Positions 46,644 to 58,119 of a stretch of DNA of 64,000 nucleotides are shown one piece after another. Position 1 is the first letter of the stretch, and each line of letters starts with the position of its first letter. The DNA is taken from positions 14,340,001 to 14,404,000 of the forward strand of contig OY821788.1 in the NCBI GenBank assembly GCA_963682175.1, read 5' to 3'. Under the pieces are notes generated by a model, which was given only the letters and a program-made list of their open reading frames with translations, ran no database searches and was not told the origin of the DNA. Both the position numbers and the translations under genes were made by a program. The DNA comes from Triglochin maritima (lineage: Eukaryota > Streptophyta > Magnoliopsida > Alismatales > Juncaginaceae).

Positions 46644-47844
46644 TGATGCATTGCATTAATTGCATCATATGTCGTTCAATTAGATTAATTTTATATCAAT
46701 AAATGCTACTAAGGTATGTGTTTAGTCTTATTTACAGAATACAGGGACCTGAATGCAAATTACCCATATCCTGAGCATAAACGCGTGCAAGAGACTCATT
46801 TCTATCATAAAGACCAAGTTCAAGATTATCCGGATTCAAATGTAAGTCCATCCAAGCATAAAAGCATTCAAAGACCTAATTACAAAAAAGGCCAAGGACT
46901 AAAGCACAAAAGTAGCCAGGACCTAATTGCAAAAAAGCCAAGGACCCGACTGCAAATTAAAGTACCAAAATATTATTTTGGAGAAGTTCTAAAGAAAAAT
47001 CAATTTTGATGTCCAAATATATGAAGAAATAAATTCGGAGCTCAAAAGAAAGGAAAGAAATCAATCCAGACGCTCAAAGGACATTTAAATCGTACCATAA
47101 ACACACAGGAAAAATCCGGATCGAATCTGAGCCAAAAAGGGGCGATTCCGCCGCACCCCATGTACAAAATGCGGCGGATTAGCCGCACAAAAGTCGATCC
47201 GTGCGCTCAAAATTTTACCAATGCTGTATTGACGCGTGTATTTTTCTTTTATGTATTGGGATCCCCGGTTGAGGCTATAAATAAGGCGGAATCATGTATT
47301 GAAAATGGGAACTTGTTTTATTCCATGCTTTAGTAATAAAATTCTGTTGGTTTATTTTGTGTTTTTTGTTTTCTTTTGTAGTTTCTCTAGGACCCCTTCT
47401 CCTTCCCTCCATCCATGAGTTTCTAACTCTCTCCAAAGGGTGGGGGTGACGGATTTAGGGTGATGAGAAGAAGAATGATGTTATTATTTTAATTTCGTGT
47501 TAGTATATTTTGATTACTTCAGTTTATGTTGAATCATTTATCATGTAATGCTTTATAACTAATGCGATTTATTATAAGTTTCAGATTTCTCTAAACAAAA
47601 CCCGATATTTAAACCTCCACCCGCTGGACTCTCATCCATCTTTGCTTTATTTTTAATTTGTTTTTGTTGTTCTTGCTTTAGAAATTAAAAATCCAAAAAT
47701 CTCAAACAAACCTTATTTCTCTCTCTTTCTTTCCTTAATCGAAAATCACAAAAATAACAATATCTCTCCCTCCTTGTGTTCGACCCGTACTTGCCACGTC
47801 TTCATTGACCCCGTGCACTTGCGGTATAAATAAAATTTTCATCA
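46644..47844 (+). repeat. 3' LTR of element D
   Basis: This 1201-bp LTR has an intact TATAAATA at 47276-47283. The short frame at 46716-47009 also appears in the 5' LTR (35312-35605) with four residue changes; it is LTR sequence, not a gene. Confidence 0.92.
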
Positions 47845-48730
47845 GTGGACAACCGAATTGTGTGGTCTTCCTTGCAATAACCATCTCTTGGTGTCACCAG
47901 ACCTGCGGTGATATTTGCATCTATGAGGGAGTCGGGTCCTAACGTTCTCTCAACAAATACTTCCAGGAAGGAGCTTGGTCCTGAGGTTTCCTTGTACATT
48001 TATTTCGACAATGGGGTCGAACCCTGAGGTCTCCTTGTGTCATCTTGTACCGAAGGAATCTGATTCTGAGGTCCCCTCTCATGTTCTATGGACCAGAATT
48101 CCGGGGTTCCTTCGAAAGACCCTTGTGCACCGAGGACGTGATTCCCTGGGTGCCTTAAAAAGAAAACTTCATATTAGCATGACAAGATGCTTGAGATCTT
48201 TCGGCAAGTTAAGGTGAACATCTCTCTGTTGGAGGTGATTCAACAAATGTCACCTTATACAAATGTTCTCAAGGACTTATGCACCAAGAAGAAAAAACTC
48301 ATGTTCCCAAGAAAACTTTTCATGCGGCAAATGTGAGTTCATTGTTGGCACAACCCACACAAATCAAATACAAGGACCCTGATTGTCCTACTATTTCTCG
48401 TGTGATTGGTGATGTGTCCATACAAGGACCAAGGTGCATTTGTCACTCTTTTGCCATATTCTGTCTACGTCCACCTTGGTCTTGGAGACCTCAAACAAAC
48501 AAAAAACCACACTTCAACTGGAAGATAGGTAAATGAAGAAACCGAAGGGCATGGTGGAAGATGTTCTGATCAAAGTGGGTGAGTTCACTTATCCAGTCAT
48601 GGTGAACCTGTGGCAAACCTACTTGGACAAATTCCTGTTATTTGGGGCGACCAATTTTAGCGACTTCCAATGCCTTGATCAATTGTCGTAATGGTCTTAT
48701 GCGCTTTACATATGGTAGTCAATGCACTAA
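47845..48730 (+). pseudogene. Rest of B element 4 gag and protease, disrupted
   Basis: This continues the gag remnant interrupted at 35239; the GTGGA duplication joins them. From about 48185 it aligns to D: MLEIFRQVKVNIS, then LKDLCTKK, then DCPTIS. The protease core is shifted to another frame, where DQGAFVTLLPYSVY is readable near 48427-48470, so the catalytic triplet is DQG. A stop at 48534 and a deletion after about 48600 complete the damage. The trace ends near 48730, where the 3' untranslated region begins abruptly. Confidence 0.7.
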
Positions 48731-48747
48731 TTTCCTCATCTTCACCA

Positions 48748-49296
48748 TCGGGAAGAAGTCCTCATAGGCAATGATGCACGAAACCTGACCTTGGGAGAAT
48801 TACACACCAACTAGGGAAAAAAGAACAAAAAAAGAAAATGGTAATGGTAATGCAAATAAGAACCTTAATGGACTTTACACTTTGTATAGGATGTTTAGGT
48901 TGCCCATGTCTTTCACTTATGTGCTTAATTAACTTGCACGAATGATTCATTAGGCTAGTTGTGTGGACTGAATACAGATAGAGAGTCGGCCCGTAGAATT
49001 ATTGTGTCCAATGATCGACAAAAATAGGTCCAACGGGTTGTGTTGCTAGATTGATTAATTAATCAATGTTTGGATTTTGTGGGTGTATCCGCTGAAAACC
49101 CTCAGGAGACAAAACTCCTTCTCCTTGGCGACAGGGGGTTTAACGGCTTGTTGCACGTGCTAAGTGCAACCGTGATTCCTACAAAAGTGAGTTAAGAATT
49201 CCTTGTTTTTCGTATGTTTTTCCTTTCTTTCTTTCTTTCATTTTCTTTCTTTCTTTGTTTTGCTCAGGACTACCAAAAGCTCAGTGTGGGTCTATT
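48748..49296 (+). other. 3' untranslated region of B element 4
   Basis: The sequence matches 26513-27047 and 17790-18352 (GGCAATGATGCACGAAACC at its start, a GTGTGGG tract at its end, 49282-49296). Confidence 0.75.
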
Positions 49297-50763
49297 TGAT
49301 TAGTAGCATATCAAGCATCCTACTCATGCTATATATCCTTTATTTTACCCTTATTTTGTGCTACTTGAGTGTTTGTTGTGATATTTCAGGTATTAGGTAA
49401 TAAAAATGAGAAGAGAAGAGAAAAATGATTGATTTGATTCGAGCCTAATCTCCAACAATCAACTCGGGTGTACCCAACATCAACAAATCAAACCATCAAA
49501 GTGCCATATGAACAAGAGCTTCATCCAGCCAATAAAGATTGCCAATTGGCTATTATAGACTTCTGATTGGCAGTTTGTTTGGATCTAAACCCGATTAGCT
49601 TTAGTAAGGTGTTGTATTAGTGTGTACTTAGTCCATTTATAGTATGTCACTAGACCCACATCAGAGGATTGTCCCCGATTACATTTTTCTATGACTATAA
49701 ATAGAACTCTTCCTCCTCCATTGTAATCAACTCCTCTCTTGGTGGCCATTCTCTCTACTTGGAGTGAATCCTTGGAACAAAATTCTAGTGGTGAGATGCT
49801 ACTTGTAATGTGAGTGAGCAATAAAGAATGTTTTGTTAAGTTTCTTGTTGTTTCTTTTAACTCTTGCATGCGTAGTTAACTTTGTCTTAATCTTATTGGA
49901 AAGAATTAGCATGTCTCCTTTTCATAATGTAGTTTATATTTAATGAGTAGTGAGTAGTTCCATCCCCCTTGGGGCGGTGGAGATTATGTACATTTATGAT
50001 TTGAGGTTTTAAATGTTTGACGAATTTAGATTGTGTAGATTTGAATGTTTGTATGTTCATCGGGTTTGTTTTATTCATCTTTATATTGGGGGATTTTTGA
50101 TCGGTTTTGCCACAAGATTTAGACACTTTCGATACTTGGTTTCCTCATGTTTATTGGCTGAAAATTTCTAGGGATATGCTACATGTTAGTCGTGTGTTTG
50201 TATTAGTGTTTGCACGCTTGATTGATTGAGGAAACTTTGTTTTGATAGGATTTGCCATAACATTTAGACACTTCCCATGCTTAACTTTGTTCTTCACGTG
50301 AGTTCCTGGTTTTTTTATGAGTCTTTCCATATCTTTAGACACTTCTCATGCTGAACCTTCTCTTATGATAATCAAGTAGTAATTGCTGATACATTGTGTG
50401 AATGGATTGATAGGTTTTGCCTAATCTTTAGACACTTCCTATGCATGAAGACACAAACATGACACACATACACATACATGCGTCTTTGGTCACTTCACTC
50501 ACCTCATATGTGCACACACTCCACCCTTTGGGGGTTTTCTTACTGAATTTAATCTTGTTTTGCTAGTTGCTTAGTTTTCCTTCTCACACTATCATCTTTC
50601 TTGTTTGTAGTTTTCGTATTTAGTTTATCGTAATTTAGTTAGTGTAATAACAACTCTTCTCCCCTCTTTTCCCACTTGCCTTCGAAAGAACTAGAGTCGA
50701 CCCGTACTTGCCCCATCTTCACCGACGGCTGTGCACTTGCGGTTAAACTTAATATTCACATCA
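49297..50763 (+). repeat. 3' LTR of B element 4
   Basis: It starts TGATTAGTAGCATATCAAGC, ends ATTCACATCA and is 1467 bp long. TATAAATAG is at 49696-49704. It has many differences from the 5' LTR, including a deletion near its end. Confidence 0.85.
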
Positions 50764-51800
50764 GTGCATTCACATATAATATTGCTATGTACTTTGATAA
50801 CTTGTGAGAATATCTCCTGACCGTAGGTAGTCGTATTATCGATATCTTGCCTTGTATGCTCCATCTTTGTATGTATATCATGTCCTTATCGCCATATAGT
50901 TGCATGAGCATGTTGTTATTTCTGATGTTATGATGCGCATGGGTTTTTGGTGGGCGCTCATCCCGTGGTCATCGCATTAGATGTAACTATGAATGTCCAT
51001 GTATGTACGTCTTGTATTAGATGGCTTGCATATGCATTTCTGAATTTAAATAGAATCTGGACACTTATATTGTGGGGGTCGAAAGGCCTATTTGTAAAGA
51101 TCTCTATGTAGAGAGGTCAGGCCTGAGATAAGACTTGGACGTGAGCATTGTCATTTTCTACAGAACGGGCTAGAGGATGGTATCATGTAGGTCATTGCCG
51201 CGAGTTGGGTTGTCAATCCGGAAGAGCACTTTGTGCCAAGCAGTGGGTTAAACTTTGGGTGACCCGTATCTGGTTTAGACCAACATGGCTGGTGGTTGGG
51301 TTCCTAAGTAGAGGAATCACGTCGGGTGGAGCCCGGGAAACTTCTATGTAGAGTCGTCACTTCTTATTGTTTGCATGTGTCACATGTAGGATTTCATGCT
51401 AGACTCTTTATCCTGTTTTTATACTGGGGGCATATAGGATTTTCTTATTGAAAACTCACATATATTTTGTTGTTTGGCCTCAGGTACTTAGGTTTCTGGT
51501 AGGAGTTAGACAAGAGATGTTTCGGAACATTCTGTACACGAGGGACACGTCAGCCAGTTTCTTCCAGTTACCTTATTTGCTTCTGCATTTATGTTGTTTC
51601 CTTTGAGTTAACCTTTTATGTAATGAAATCTAAGTGTATTTATATATATGGATACCTTCCTTTCAGTATCATGTCTTGTATTTTATATCCATGTATACTT
51701 GTATTCGTGTTTGTTCTACTTTATTGTAACTCTCTCGGTCGTCGTGGAGACTCTTGTTGTGACTTTCGCTTGGACTCCCCAACTTGCGTACCCGTGATTT
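50764..51800 (+). mobile_element. Family A LTR, 3' part (split by B element)
   Basis: This is the continuation of 29742-31086. It has CTCTATGTAGAG near 51104, a weakened stem-loop near 51440-51454, CACGAGGGACACGTC near 51537 and a diverged end near 51780-51820. The exact terminus is not recognisable. Confidence 0.65.
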
Positions 51801-51926
51801 GTCTTTGGAGTGACCTTTTAATTTTGGCTATGTTTTGTTTTTTAACAATGACACATAACACGTCAGATCTTATGGTAATGGCCGACGTGAGATGTCCTTT
51901 CTAAGGTAAAATCTTTGAATTGAACA

Positions 51927-51983
51927 CACTACAGGATACAACCTATTATTTTCTAGACCGTGTGATGAGAGGTTGTATCCTGT
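51927..51983. repeat. CACTA terminus with 14-bp inverted repeat
   Basis: ACAGGATACAACCT (51931-51944) is perfectly inverted at 51970-51983, with 25 bases between. The first arm is part of the CACTA terminus. Confidence 0.8.
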
Positions 51984-52074
51984 CATAATGAAATCAAAAA
52001 AATATGCTATAGTTTTTTGACACCTAATAGGATATGCTAATTGAAAACCCAAATCCATAAGATTTTCTGTTGTC

Positions 52075-52545
52075 TTTAACCCTTTTCCTTTCTCAACATT
52101 TGAGGTCGGAAAGCAACGGAAACCTTATAGGCAAAGGGTCGACCGAACCCATTTTGGTCCACCAAAACCCATAACTAGAATCACAAGTTCGGACAACAAA
52201 AATGCATTCAGTCAATACAAGACAAATGCTTGGGAAATATTGTGCTAGGATGGTCAATGTAAGATAAGATTATACAACAAAATGTTAAAGAATAATATGG
52301 TTTTTTAGCAAAGGAAGAAATTCAGGAATATGGATTGGAAAAATTCTACATGATTAAGTTTTTAGTGTAAGGTTGTAACACAATTGATAAATGGATGTTT
52401 GATATAGATTTAATGGACAAACACAATTAACATTATAAAGATACAATAGTACACCACCACTAGTTGTACATTCGCGAACACAAATATGAGTATTAATGCA
52501 CGATTGCTACATGTAATTTACATGAGTAAACATTAGGTGAGTAGT
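52075..52545 (+). repeat. Repeat E, copy 1
   Basis: It shares long blocks with 54665-55250 in the same orientation and with 29100-29741 inverted. It contains GGGTCGACCGAACCC near 52135, a single copy of the palindrome core. A third, partial copy lies at about 52795-52960. Confidence 0.75.
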
Positions 52546-53327
52546 CAATTAAAATGCAACAGAAAAAAGGAAATACGATCACATAATTTTGCATGCAACA
52601 ATCACCTAGTCTATCATGAAGTCAATAAATCTTAAAATGGAACATTAGAAGGAGTAGTATGTTTGGTAAGAGATTTCATTTTGTGGATTCGTGATAAGTT
52701 TGTTCATCTAGCTACCTGTACATATAGTTATTTGTTTCGAGGGATGCTTTATTGACTTATATATTAAGTTTGACTTTGTGGATGAGGGTTGTTTGTGCAC
52801 TCTTGGGAATCCATGCACACTTTTCATTTTCCTTTTCCTTTCTCAAAATTTGAGGTGAAAAGTAATGGAAACCTATCGTATGCGGTGGACCAAAAACATT
52901 TCGGTCCACGGTCCACCGGAATGTGAGAAACGAACAACCGAACACATGTCTATCAACTATATGAACAAATGTGCTAGTTGTCTAGCTTGTTCATATTGCA
53001 AAGTAAATCCACGATATAATTTTCAGAATTAATGAACGCTTGGCAAGAATCTTCAACCACACAAATTTGGTTGTTGATTTCCTTGAGAAAATTCGATGTC
53101 GACAACTGGAAATCACCGGCGAGCATTTTTATTCATTGGCAGTTGCGATCCACTAGCCCACGAACTTGTTGCATCTCATGGCAATTTCTGTCCGTACTCC
53201 TCTCGTGTCGATAAGTCCACGAAGGTTGATTCCATTGAGCATCCAAACCGGATGGCCCTTTCGAGCGAGTGTAGCGCCAAAGACCACAAGTTGATTTCGG
53301 ATCCCATCTTAGGTCAATCAAGTTTGG

Positions 53328-54368
53328 TTAGAGTGGGAGACAAAGATTGAGCATCGGCCATTTCTTCATCGTGTGGGGATTGGTCATCATTGATGGAGTC
53401 ATCTTCTTAATTTCCGACAGGTGCTTCACCCATGGCTTTTTGCTCTCAATTTTCACTTGTTTGAGTGTGTGTTTGTCGATGACGGTTTGAGATGATTTGA
53501 ACATATCAGAGTTGAAGCCTACTTTGAAGTGTTCGCCAATGAGGGAGATGATCATCAGAAAAGGAAGAAAATCAAGCTTGCGCAGAGACACAAAACACAT
53601 GTGATTGATGATGAAGAGGGGCCAAGTTGTGTGAGTCCCGCTGCAAAGATTGAATAAGCATTTCATCATTTGCTGACCAAGTTAATCTTAATTACCTTTG
53701 CGAATGAAAAGATTGTAGGACATGAATTGGCAAAGGACTTCACAAATAATTGGTAGATGAGTGACAGAGAGCTTTTGTTGTGATGGCACCATTGGTTTGG
53801 TAACATTGACGAATTCATTGATGGAGTCACATACCTCCTCCCAAAATAAGTCTTAGATGTTGTCTCTGGTGCTTGGAAGATCGGCGATCTAACCAAGTAG
53901 TGAGGCGGTAAGAGTGGAAAAAACTCCATTGATTTTGATGAGGGTCTTTTGAGTGCCATCTTGAGCGGTGCTTTCTACAAGGTTGGCATAAAATTGCCAG
54001 CAATCATCAGAGGAAAATTTCACCAGAAGCTTATCTTCGAATAAATCACCTAGATGATTTTTGGCAAGAAAAATTGAAAGGCCGATTTCCTTGAGATCTT
54101 TAATTATCATATTCCGCTTCAGAATAGGGTTGGCATTGCTAGTCGATATAAAGTGGAACTCCACCTTTTGGTGGATGAAGAAGTAGGATGGCGAGTAAGG
54201 GAAGAACTCTTCGGGAATTTCTTCCACCAGTGTTGTCGATGTGGATGGGATGTCGGGATTAGGATGATTTTTCTTTGCCGAAGAGTCTGGCTTCTTGCCT
54301 TTCTTCTTGGTCGGTCTCTTAGTTGGGGTCGCCGCTTTATTTGAGGCAAGAACCCTTTTAGGAGCCAT
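53328..54368 (-). pseudogene. Putative plant transposon protein (Transposase_32 type), disrupted
   Basis: The start at 54368 gives a basic, Lys-rich N-terminus (MAPKRVLASNK, then a KKKGKK cluster), likely a nuclear signal. After a Ser/Thr/Pro linker comes sequence resembling the Pfam putative plant transposon protein domain: FSSDDCWQFYANLVES near residues 120-135 and, further on, LPIICEVLCQFMSYNL and WPLFIINHMCF. One frame runs through, but with four in-frame stops between about 53690 and 53890. A minus-strand TATATAAATA lies about 100 bases upstream (54471-54480). Family assignment is from memory of the domain pattern. Confidence 0.6.
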
Positions 54369-54470
54369 TGAAAAGTGGTGAAGATAGTAGAGATTAGAAG
54401 AATTTTAATAGAAGAAAGGGTTTAGAATGTTTGTACAAACGATTGAAGAAGAAAAAAGAGAATAAGGGCT

Positions 54471-54480
54471 TATTTATATA
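54471..54480 (-). promoter_or_regulatory. Possible promoter of the Transposase_32-type gene
   Basis: TATATAAATA on the minus strand lies about 100 bases before the ATG at 54368, a normal TATA distance in plants. Confidence 0.45.
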
Positions 54481-54664
54481 GAAAACATCAAGGGCGAATT
54501 GGGAAATTCGTGTCAAACGGTTGTTCATTAATGGTGCGGATTACTGTTGGGAGCTTTAACGACCAAATTCCGAAGCTCTTAGGTCTACCACAATGGGTTT
54601 AGTCCTTCGAACCATGTGGACAGTCAATTCTATATTCGCATATGGAATTTTGGAAAGCAAATTT

Positions 54665-55250
54665 GTAGCGGGGGTTGTTTCACTTGTTTGTGCATTGCTG
54701 GGAATCCATGCCCAATTTCCATTTTCCTTCCTCAACGTTTGAGGTCAGAAAGTAACAGAAACCAATCATATGAGGTCGCCGAAAACAAACATTATAGCCG
54801 GACGATCGAACCCATTTCGGTCCACTGAAACACCAAACTAGAATCACAAGTTCGGCCATTTGAAATGCATTCGGTCAATATAAGACCATTGCTTGGGAAA
54901 TATTGTGCTAGGATCGTCAATGTAAGACAAGATAGGATTATAAAACAAGAAGTTAAAGAACAATATGGATTTTTAAGCGAAGGAAGAAATTTAGGAATAT
55001 GGATTGTAAAAATTCTACACGATTGAGGTTTTAGTGTAAGGTTGTAACACAATTAATAAATGGATGTTTGATATAGATTTAATGGACAAACACGATTAAC
55101 ACTATAAAGATAAAATAGTACACCACCATAAAATGTACATATGCGAACACGAATATGAGTATTAATGAAAGATTGCTACAATGTAATTCACACGAGTAAA
55201 CTTTACTTGAGTAGTCCTGTAAATTACACGTGGGTCCTTTCAAGATCAAA
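54665..55250 (+). repeat. Repeat E, copy 2
   Basis: This is a direct copy of 52075-52545. It shares AATATTGTGCTAGGAT, GTGTAAGGTTGTAACAC and ATGGATGTTTGATATAG in the same order. Confidence 0.75.
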
Positions 55251-56089
55251 TGTTTTCTTTTTTAAAAAGGTTATCCTCATTTTAAACCCTCGATCAAGTC
55301 CTTTAAATACGTAGTGTCTTTTAAACTCGTAGTGTCCTTTAACCCACTGAAATGACAAGTTATTTGTAATCATTTCAATGGATGGTTAATGGACGCATTG
55401 CTTAATGTGTTGGAGAAAAAATGATCCAAGAACAGTTGTGGCTGTCCATGAACAAGCAGCGGTAATAATGGCCGAATTCTGGATATCGTACCTCAACATG
55501 GACTAGAAAGTGAAAATTGTCCTATGAAAGGGAAAGGTGCCAACGCTAAGCATCCAAAAGCAACGATTGTGGAGTGTATGTCTTTCACTGGATAAAATAC
55601 TTAATGTTCGATGTACATCTTACAACTGAAATGGACAACAAATATCCACACTCAGCCAAACGTTAAATGACAATGTATTTGCTTAGGGAGTCTGGATTAA
55701 CAAGCCAATTATTGATAGCAGAAAATTGATGTGGAATCTTTATCAGTTGTAGTTTTATGCATTGTTTTGTATATTTTCAATTGTAATTAGATACAACTCT
55801 TGAAATTGTAATTGTTGGAAATTTTAAATTAAGATAATACGAAAATTTACTTGCCATCTAAATATCGAAAAACGTGTATGTCCTCAAAGCTCAAAAGGGT
55901 CCTCAATGCCCTTAAAGGACAATTATGTCCTTTAAAATGTAATTTGCCAATTAAAACTTGTAGTGTCCTTTAAAGCACATACTTATTTGTTCTTAAAAAC
56001 TCAAAAGGTCCCTTCAAACCACAAGCATTCACTTTAAATGACAATTAATACGTGAAAATCATGAGATTTTAAACCAAGTAGTTTCAAAT
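55251..56089. other. Non-coding region with dispersed GTCCTTTAA motifs
   Basis: GTAGTGTC.TTTAA-like motifs occur near 55308, 55328 and 55960, with AAAGGACA near 55912 and further GTCCTTT forms. No coding sequence is recognised. Such motifs may be subterminal repeats of a CACTA element, but this is inference. Confidence 0.45.
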
Positions 56090-57991
56090 CTTTCATCGAA
56101 ACCAAATTGCTAATATTTGAAGAATAGCCCTGTGACAGTTTAACACCACGTAGACATTGACACAAAGTTATCTTCTCTTTTCTAGATAATGTGTAACAAG
56201 CTGGTAGTAAACATTTACGTGTCCCCTTATCCTCTGGTGCTAGGTTTGCTCGTATACTAAGTTCTATTAGATCAAGTCTTGCAGTTTAACCATCTTTAGT
56301 GTTACCAGGTATGTTCAAAGGAGTTCCTAGTAAACTATCATAAAAAAAATCTACATACATGACATCGATACATTGTCTAACTTCTAAAATTTGCTAGTAA
56401 GGTAGGTGAAAAAATGAATTTCTTTTTCCAACTGCTCTTACCATTTCTTCGGCTATGAGGCTTGCCGAATTCACATTTAATGATATTTACACGTTCATAT
56501 ACTTGCTTGGCACTGATTACTTTGTGCACTTTTTTATATTCATATTCCGTTGAATGACTTCTCAATCTATGCTATGGATGAGTTTATAGGAAGGAATCTC
56601 CGATGACCAAGATACACCATTTTACTGTCATACACTAGTTGCAAGGAACACATGTTCTCTTCACAACACGGACATGCTTTGGGGGCTTTCAAGTTATATA
56701 CCGACAGATTTTCATATGCCGGAAAGTCATTTATTGTGCAGAAGAGCATCCCATACTTGTTCACCATGTTCCTACAATTTGTTTAGGTCATCTATTAAGG
56801 GTCTCAAGTACACATCGATGTCGTTTCCCAGTTGTTTTTGACCTGAAATCATTAGCAAGAACATCATGTATCTGCGTTTCATGCTCAATAACGATGGGAT
56901 ATTGAAAATAACAAGCAAAACATGCCACAAACTAAGCAGGTTACTCAAAATACCATAAAAAATTATTCCATCGGTACACAGACCAAGTCTCAAGTTTCTG
57001 GATTCCTCACCAAAAAATGGGAAATCAGAATCAATTTTCTTCCACTAGGGAGAATTTGCAGGATACCGAACCAACTGATCATTTGCTATCTCCTGTTCTA
57101 CATTCCATGTCAAGTTCTTCAAGAACTCAGAACATGCAAATAAATGCTTCAACCTTTAAAATATCAAAAGATACCACAACCCCTTTGTAGGGGGACCTTG
57201 TAGTTTTCCGTTCTCATCATTACTCATCTTTTCTTTTGTTTGTACCGTGAGACATTACAAACAGGACAATAATGCAGATTTTCAGAGTCACCCATATAGA
57301 GTATACAATCATTATGACATGCATGTATTTTACTGTACTGCAAGCCCATGGGACACAATATCTTTTTAGCCTTGTATGTACGATCTGGAAGTTCATTGCT
57401 ATCTGGAAGAATTTCTTTCAACAACTTCAGTAGGGCAGTGAAACGAAGATCACTCCAACCGTTTGCTGCTTTTAAGATATACAACCTTAAAACTGCAAAA
57501 AACCTACTGAACTCGATGCAACTTGGATACAAGGTTCTTTCATTATCAGACAGTAGACTATTAAGTACATCGAGTTTATCACAATAATTTTTGGCAACAT
57601 CTCGGATCATATCCTCTAACCGCTCACCGTCATTGCTACACTTCCCTTGGTCACTATGATCACCTTCTTGTTTGGTACTTATTTCATTTTCACCATGCGA
57701 TATCCAACGAGTATATCCTTCGTCAAAACCTTTCTCAAACAAAAGAGCTTTTACCTCTTTTACATCTTGTAAAAACATGTTAAAACAACGTCTACATGGA
57801 CATAAGAGCTTTCTTTCATTTCTAGCATCTGCATTCTTTGGGGCAAATTCTAGAAATTCATCAACCCCAGCCTTATACTCATAACTCCAACTAGTAGTGA
57901 AAATCCATTTTCGATCCACAATTTTCTTTAACAGGAACAATAAAAAATCCAACATTAACAGAACAACACCTTCGTGTCCATAAAATATCAT
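56090..57991 (-). pseudogene. CACTA transposase, TNP2 type, disrupted
   Basis: TNP2 transposases bind the element ends and cut them. The N-terminal transposase-associated domain is seen near 57910-57770 (DRKWIFTTSWSYEYKAGV, then CPCRRCFN). The TNP2 domain starts near 57330 (LQYSKIHACHNDCILYMG, then YCPVCNVSRYK). It continues in broken frames with RLGLCTDG near 56990, GNDIDVYLRPLIDDL near 56805, CTINDFPAYENLS near 56735, GHRRFLP near 56605, then ILGTPLNIPG-like and CYTLSRKEK-like sequence down to about 56090. Frameshifts and stops separate these parts. The usual start is probably near the DRKW segment, not the first Met of the frame. Confidence 0.85.
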
Positions 57992-58119
57992 TCTATTCTA
58001 AAGCTAATAGGTTTATGTGTTTGATTTTGGGTTAAATATTAAATATGACAATGCATTACAATTAACTAAAACAATTTAGAGTTTACCACGTCGGTTAACC
58101 TACAAAATGACATGGTTAT

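Larger units (their letters stand above)
35240..47844 (+). mobile_element. Athila-like element D, gag-protease only
   Basis: The 5' LTR (35240-36439) and 3' LTR (46644-47844) start TGATGCATTGC and end TTCATCA or TCTCATCA. The 5-bp duplication GTGGA is exact at 35235-35239 and 47845-47849. A tRNA-Asp-like primer site and a GTGTGGGGGTATT polypurine tract are in place. Between them lie one intact gag-protease frame, 45 further bases, the nested C element and a 3' untranslated region. There is no trace of RT, RNase H or integrase, so D is a non-autonomous derivative. LTRs differ by a few percent by eye. Confidence 0.92.
31087..50763 (+). mobile_element. Athila-like family B element 4, host of nested D
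   Basis: Its 5' LTR is 31087-32595 and its 3' LTR 49297-50763, in the same orientation. Flanking bases GTGAA (31082-31086) and GTGCA (50764-50768) are a likely 5-bp duplication with one change. The interior keeps a tRNA-Asp-like primer site, a gag remnant (33930-35239), further gag and protease traces (47845-48730) and a short 3' untranslated region. I see no RT or integrase remnant. Element D is inserted in the gag remnant. The two LTRs differ at many positions, so this insertion is old. Confidence 0.85.
51927..58119 (-). mobile_element. Decayed CACTA (En/Spm) transposon
   Basis: The lower end starts CACTACAGGATACAACC at 51927, a CACTA-type terminus. Coding remnants on the minus strand are a TNP2-type transposase (56090-57991) and a Transposase_32-type protein (53328-54368). 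The other terminus is not visible; the region is cut at 58120 by an LTR. Non-coding parts hold E repeats and TGTCCTTTAA motifs. That both coding remnants belong to one element is inferred from orientation and position; two overlapping elements are also possible. Confidence 0.65.

Noticed and set aside
29737..51801. ATTTG on both sides of the split A LTR as a target duplication
   Set aside because: The right-hand LTR terminus is not recognisable there, and a 5-base match at a freely chosen point is weak.
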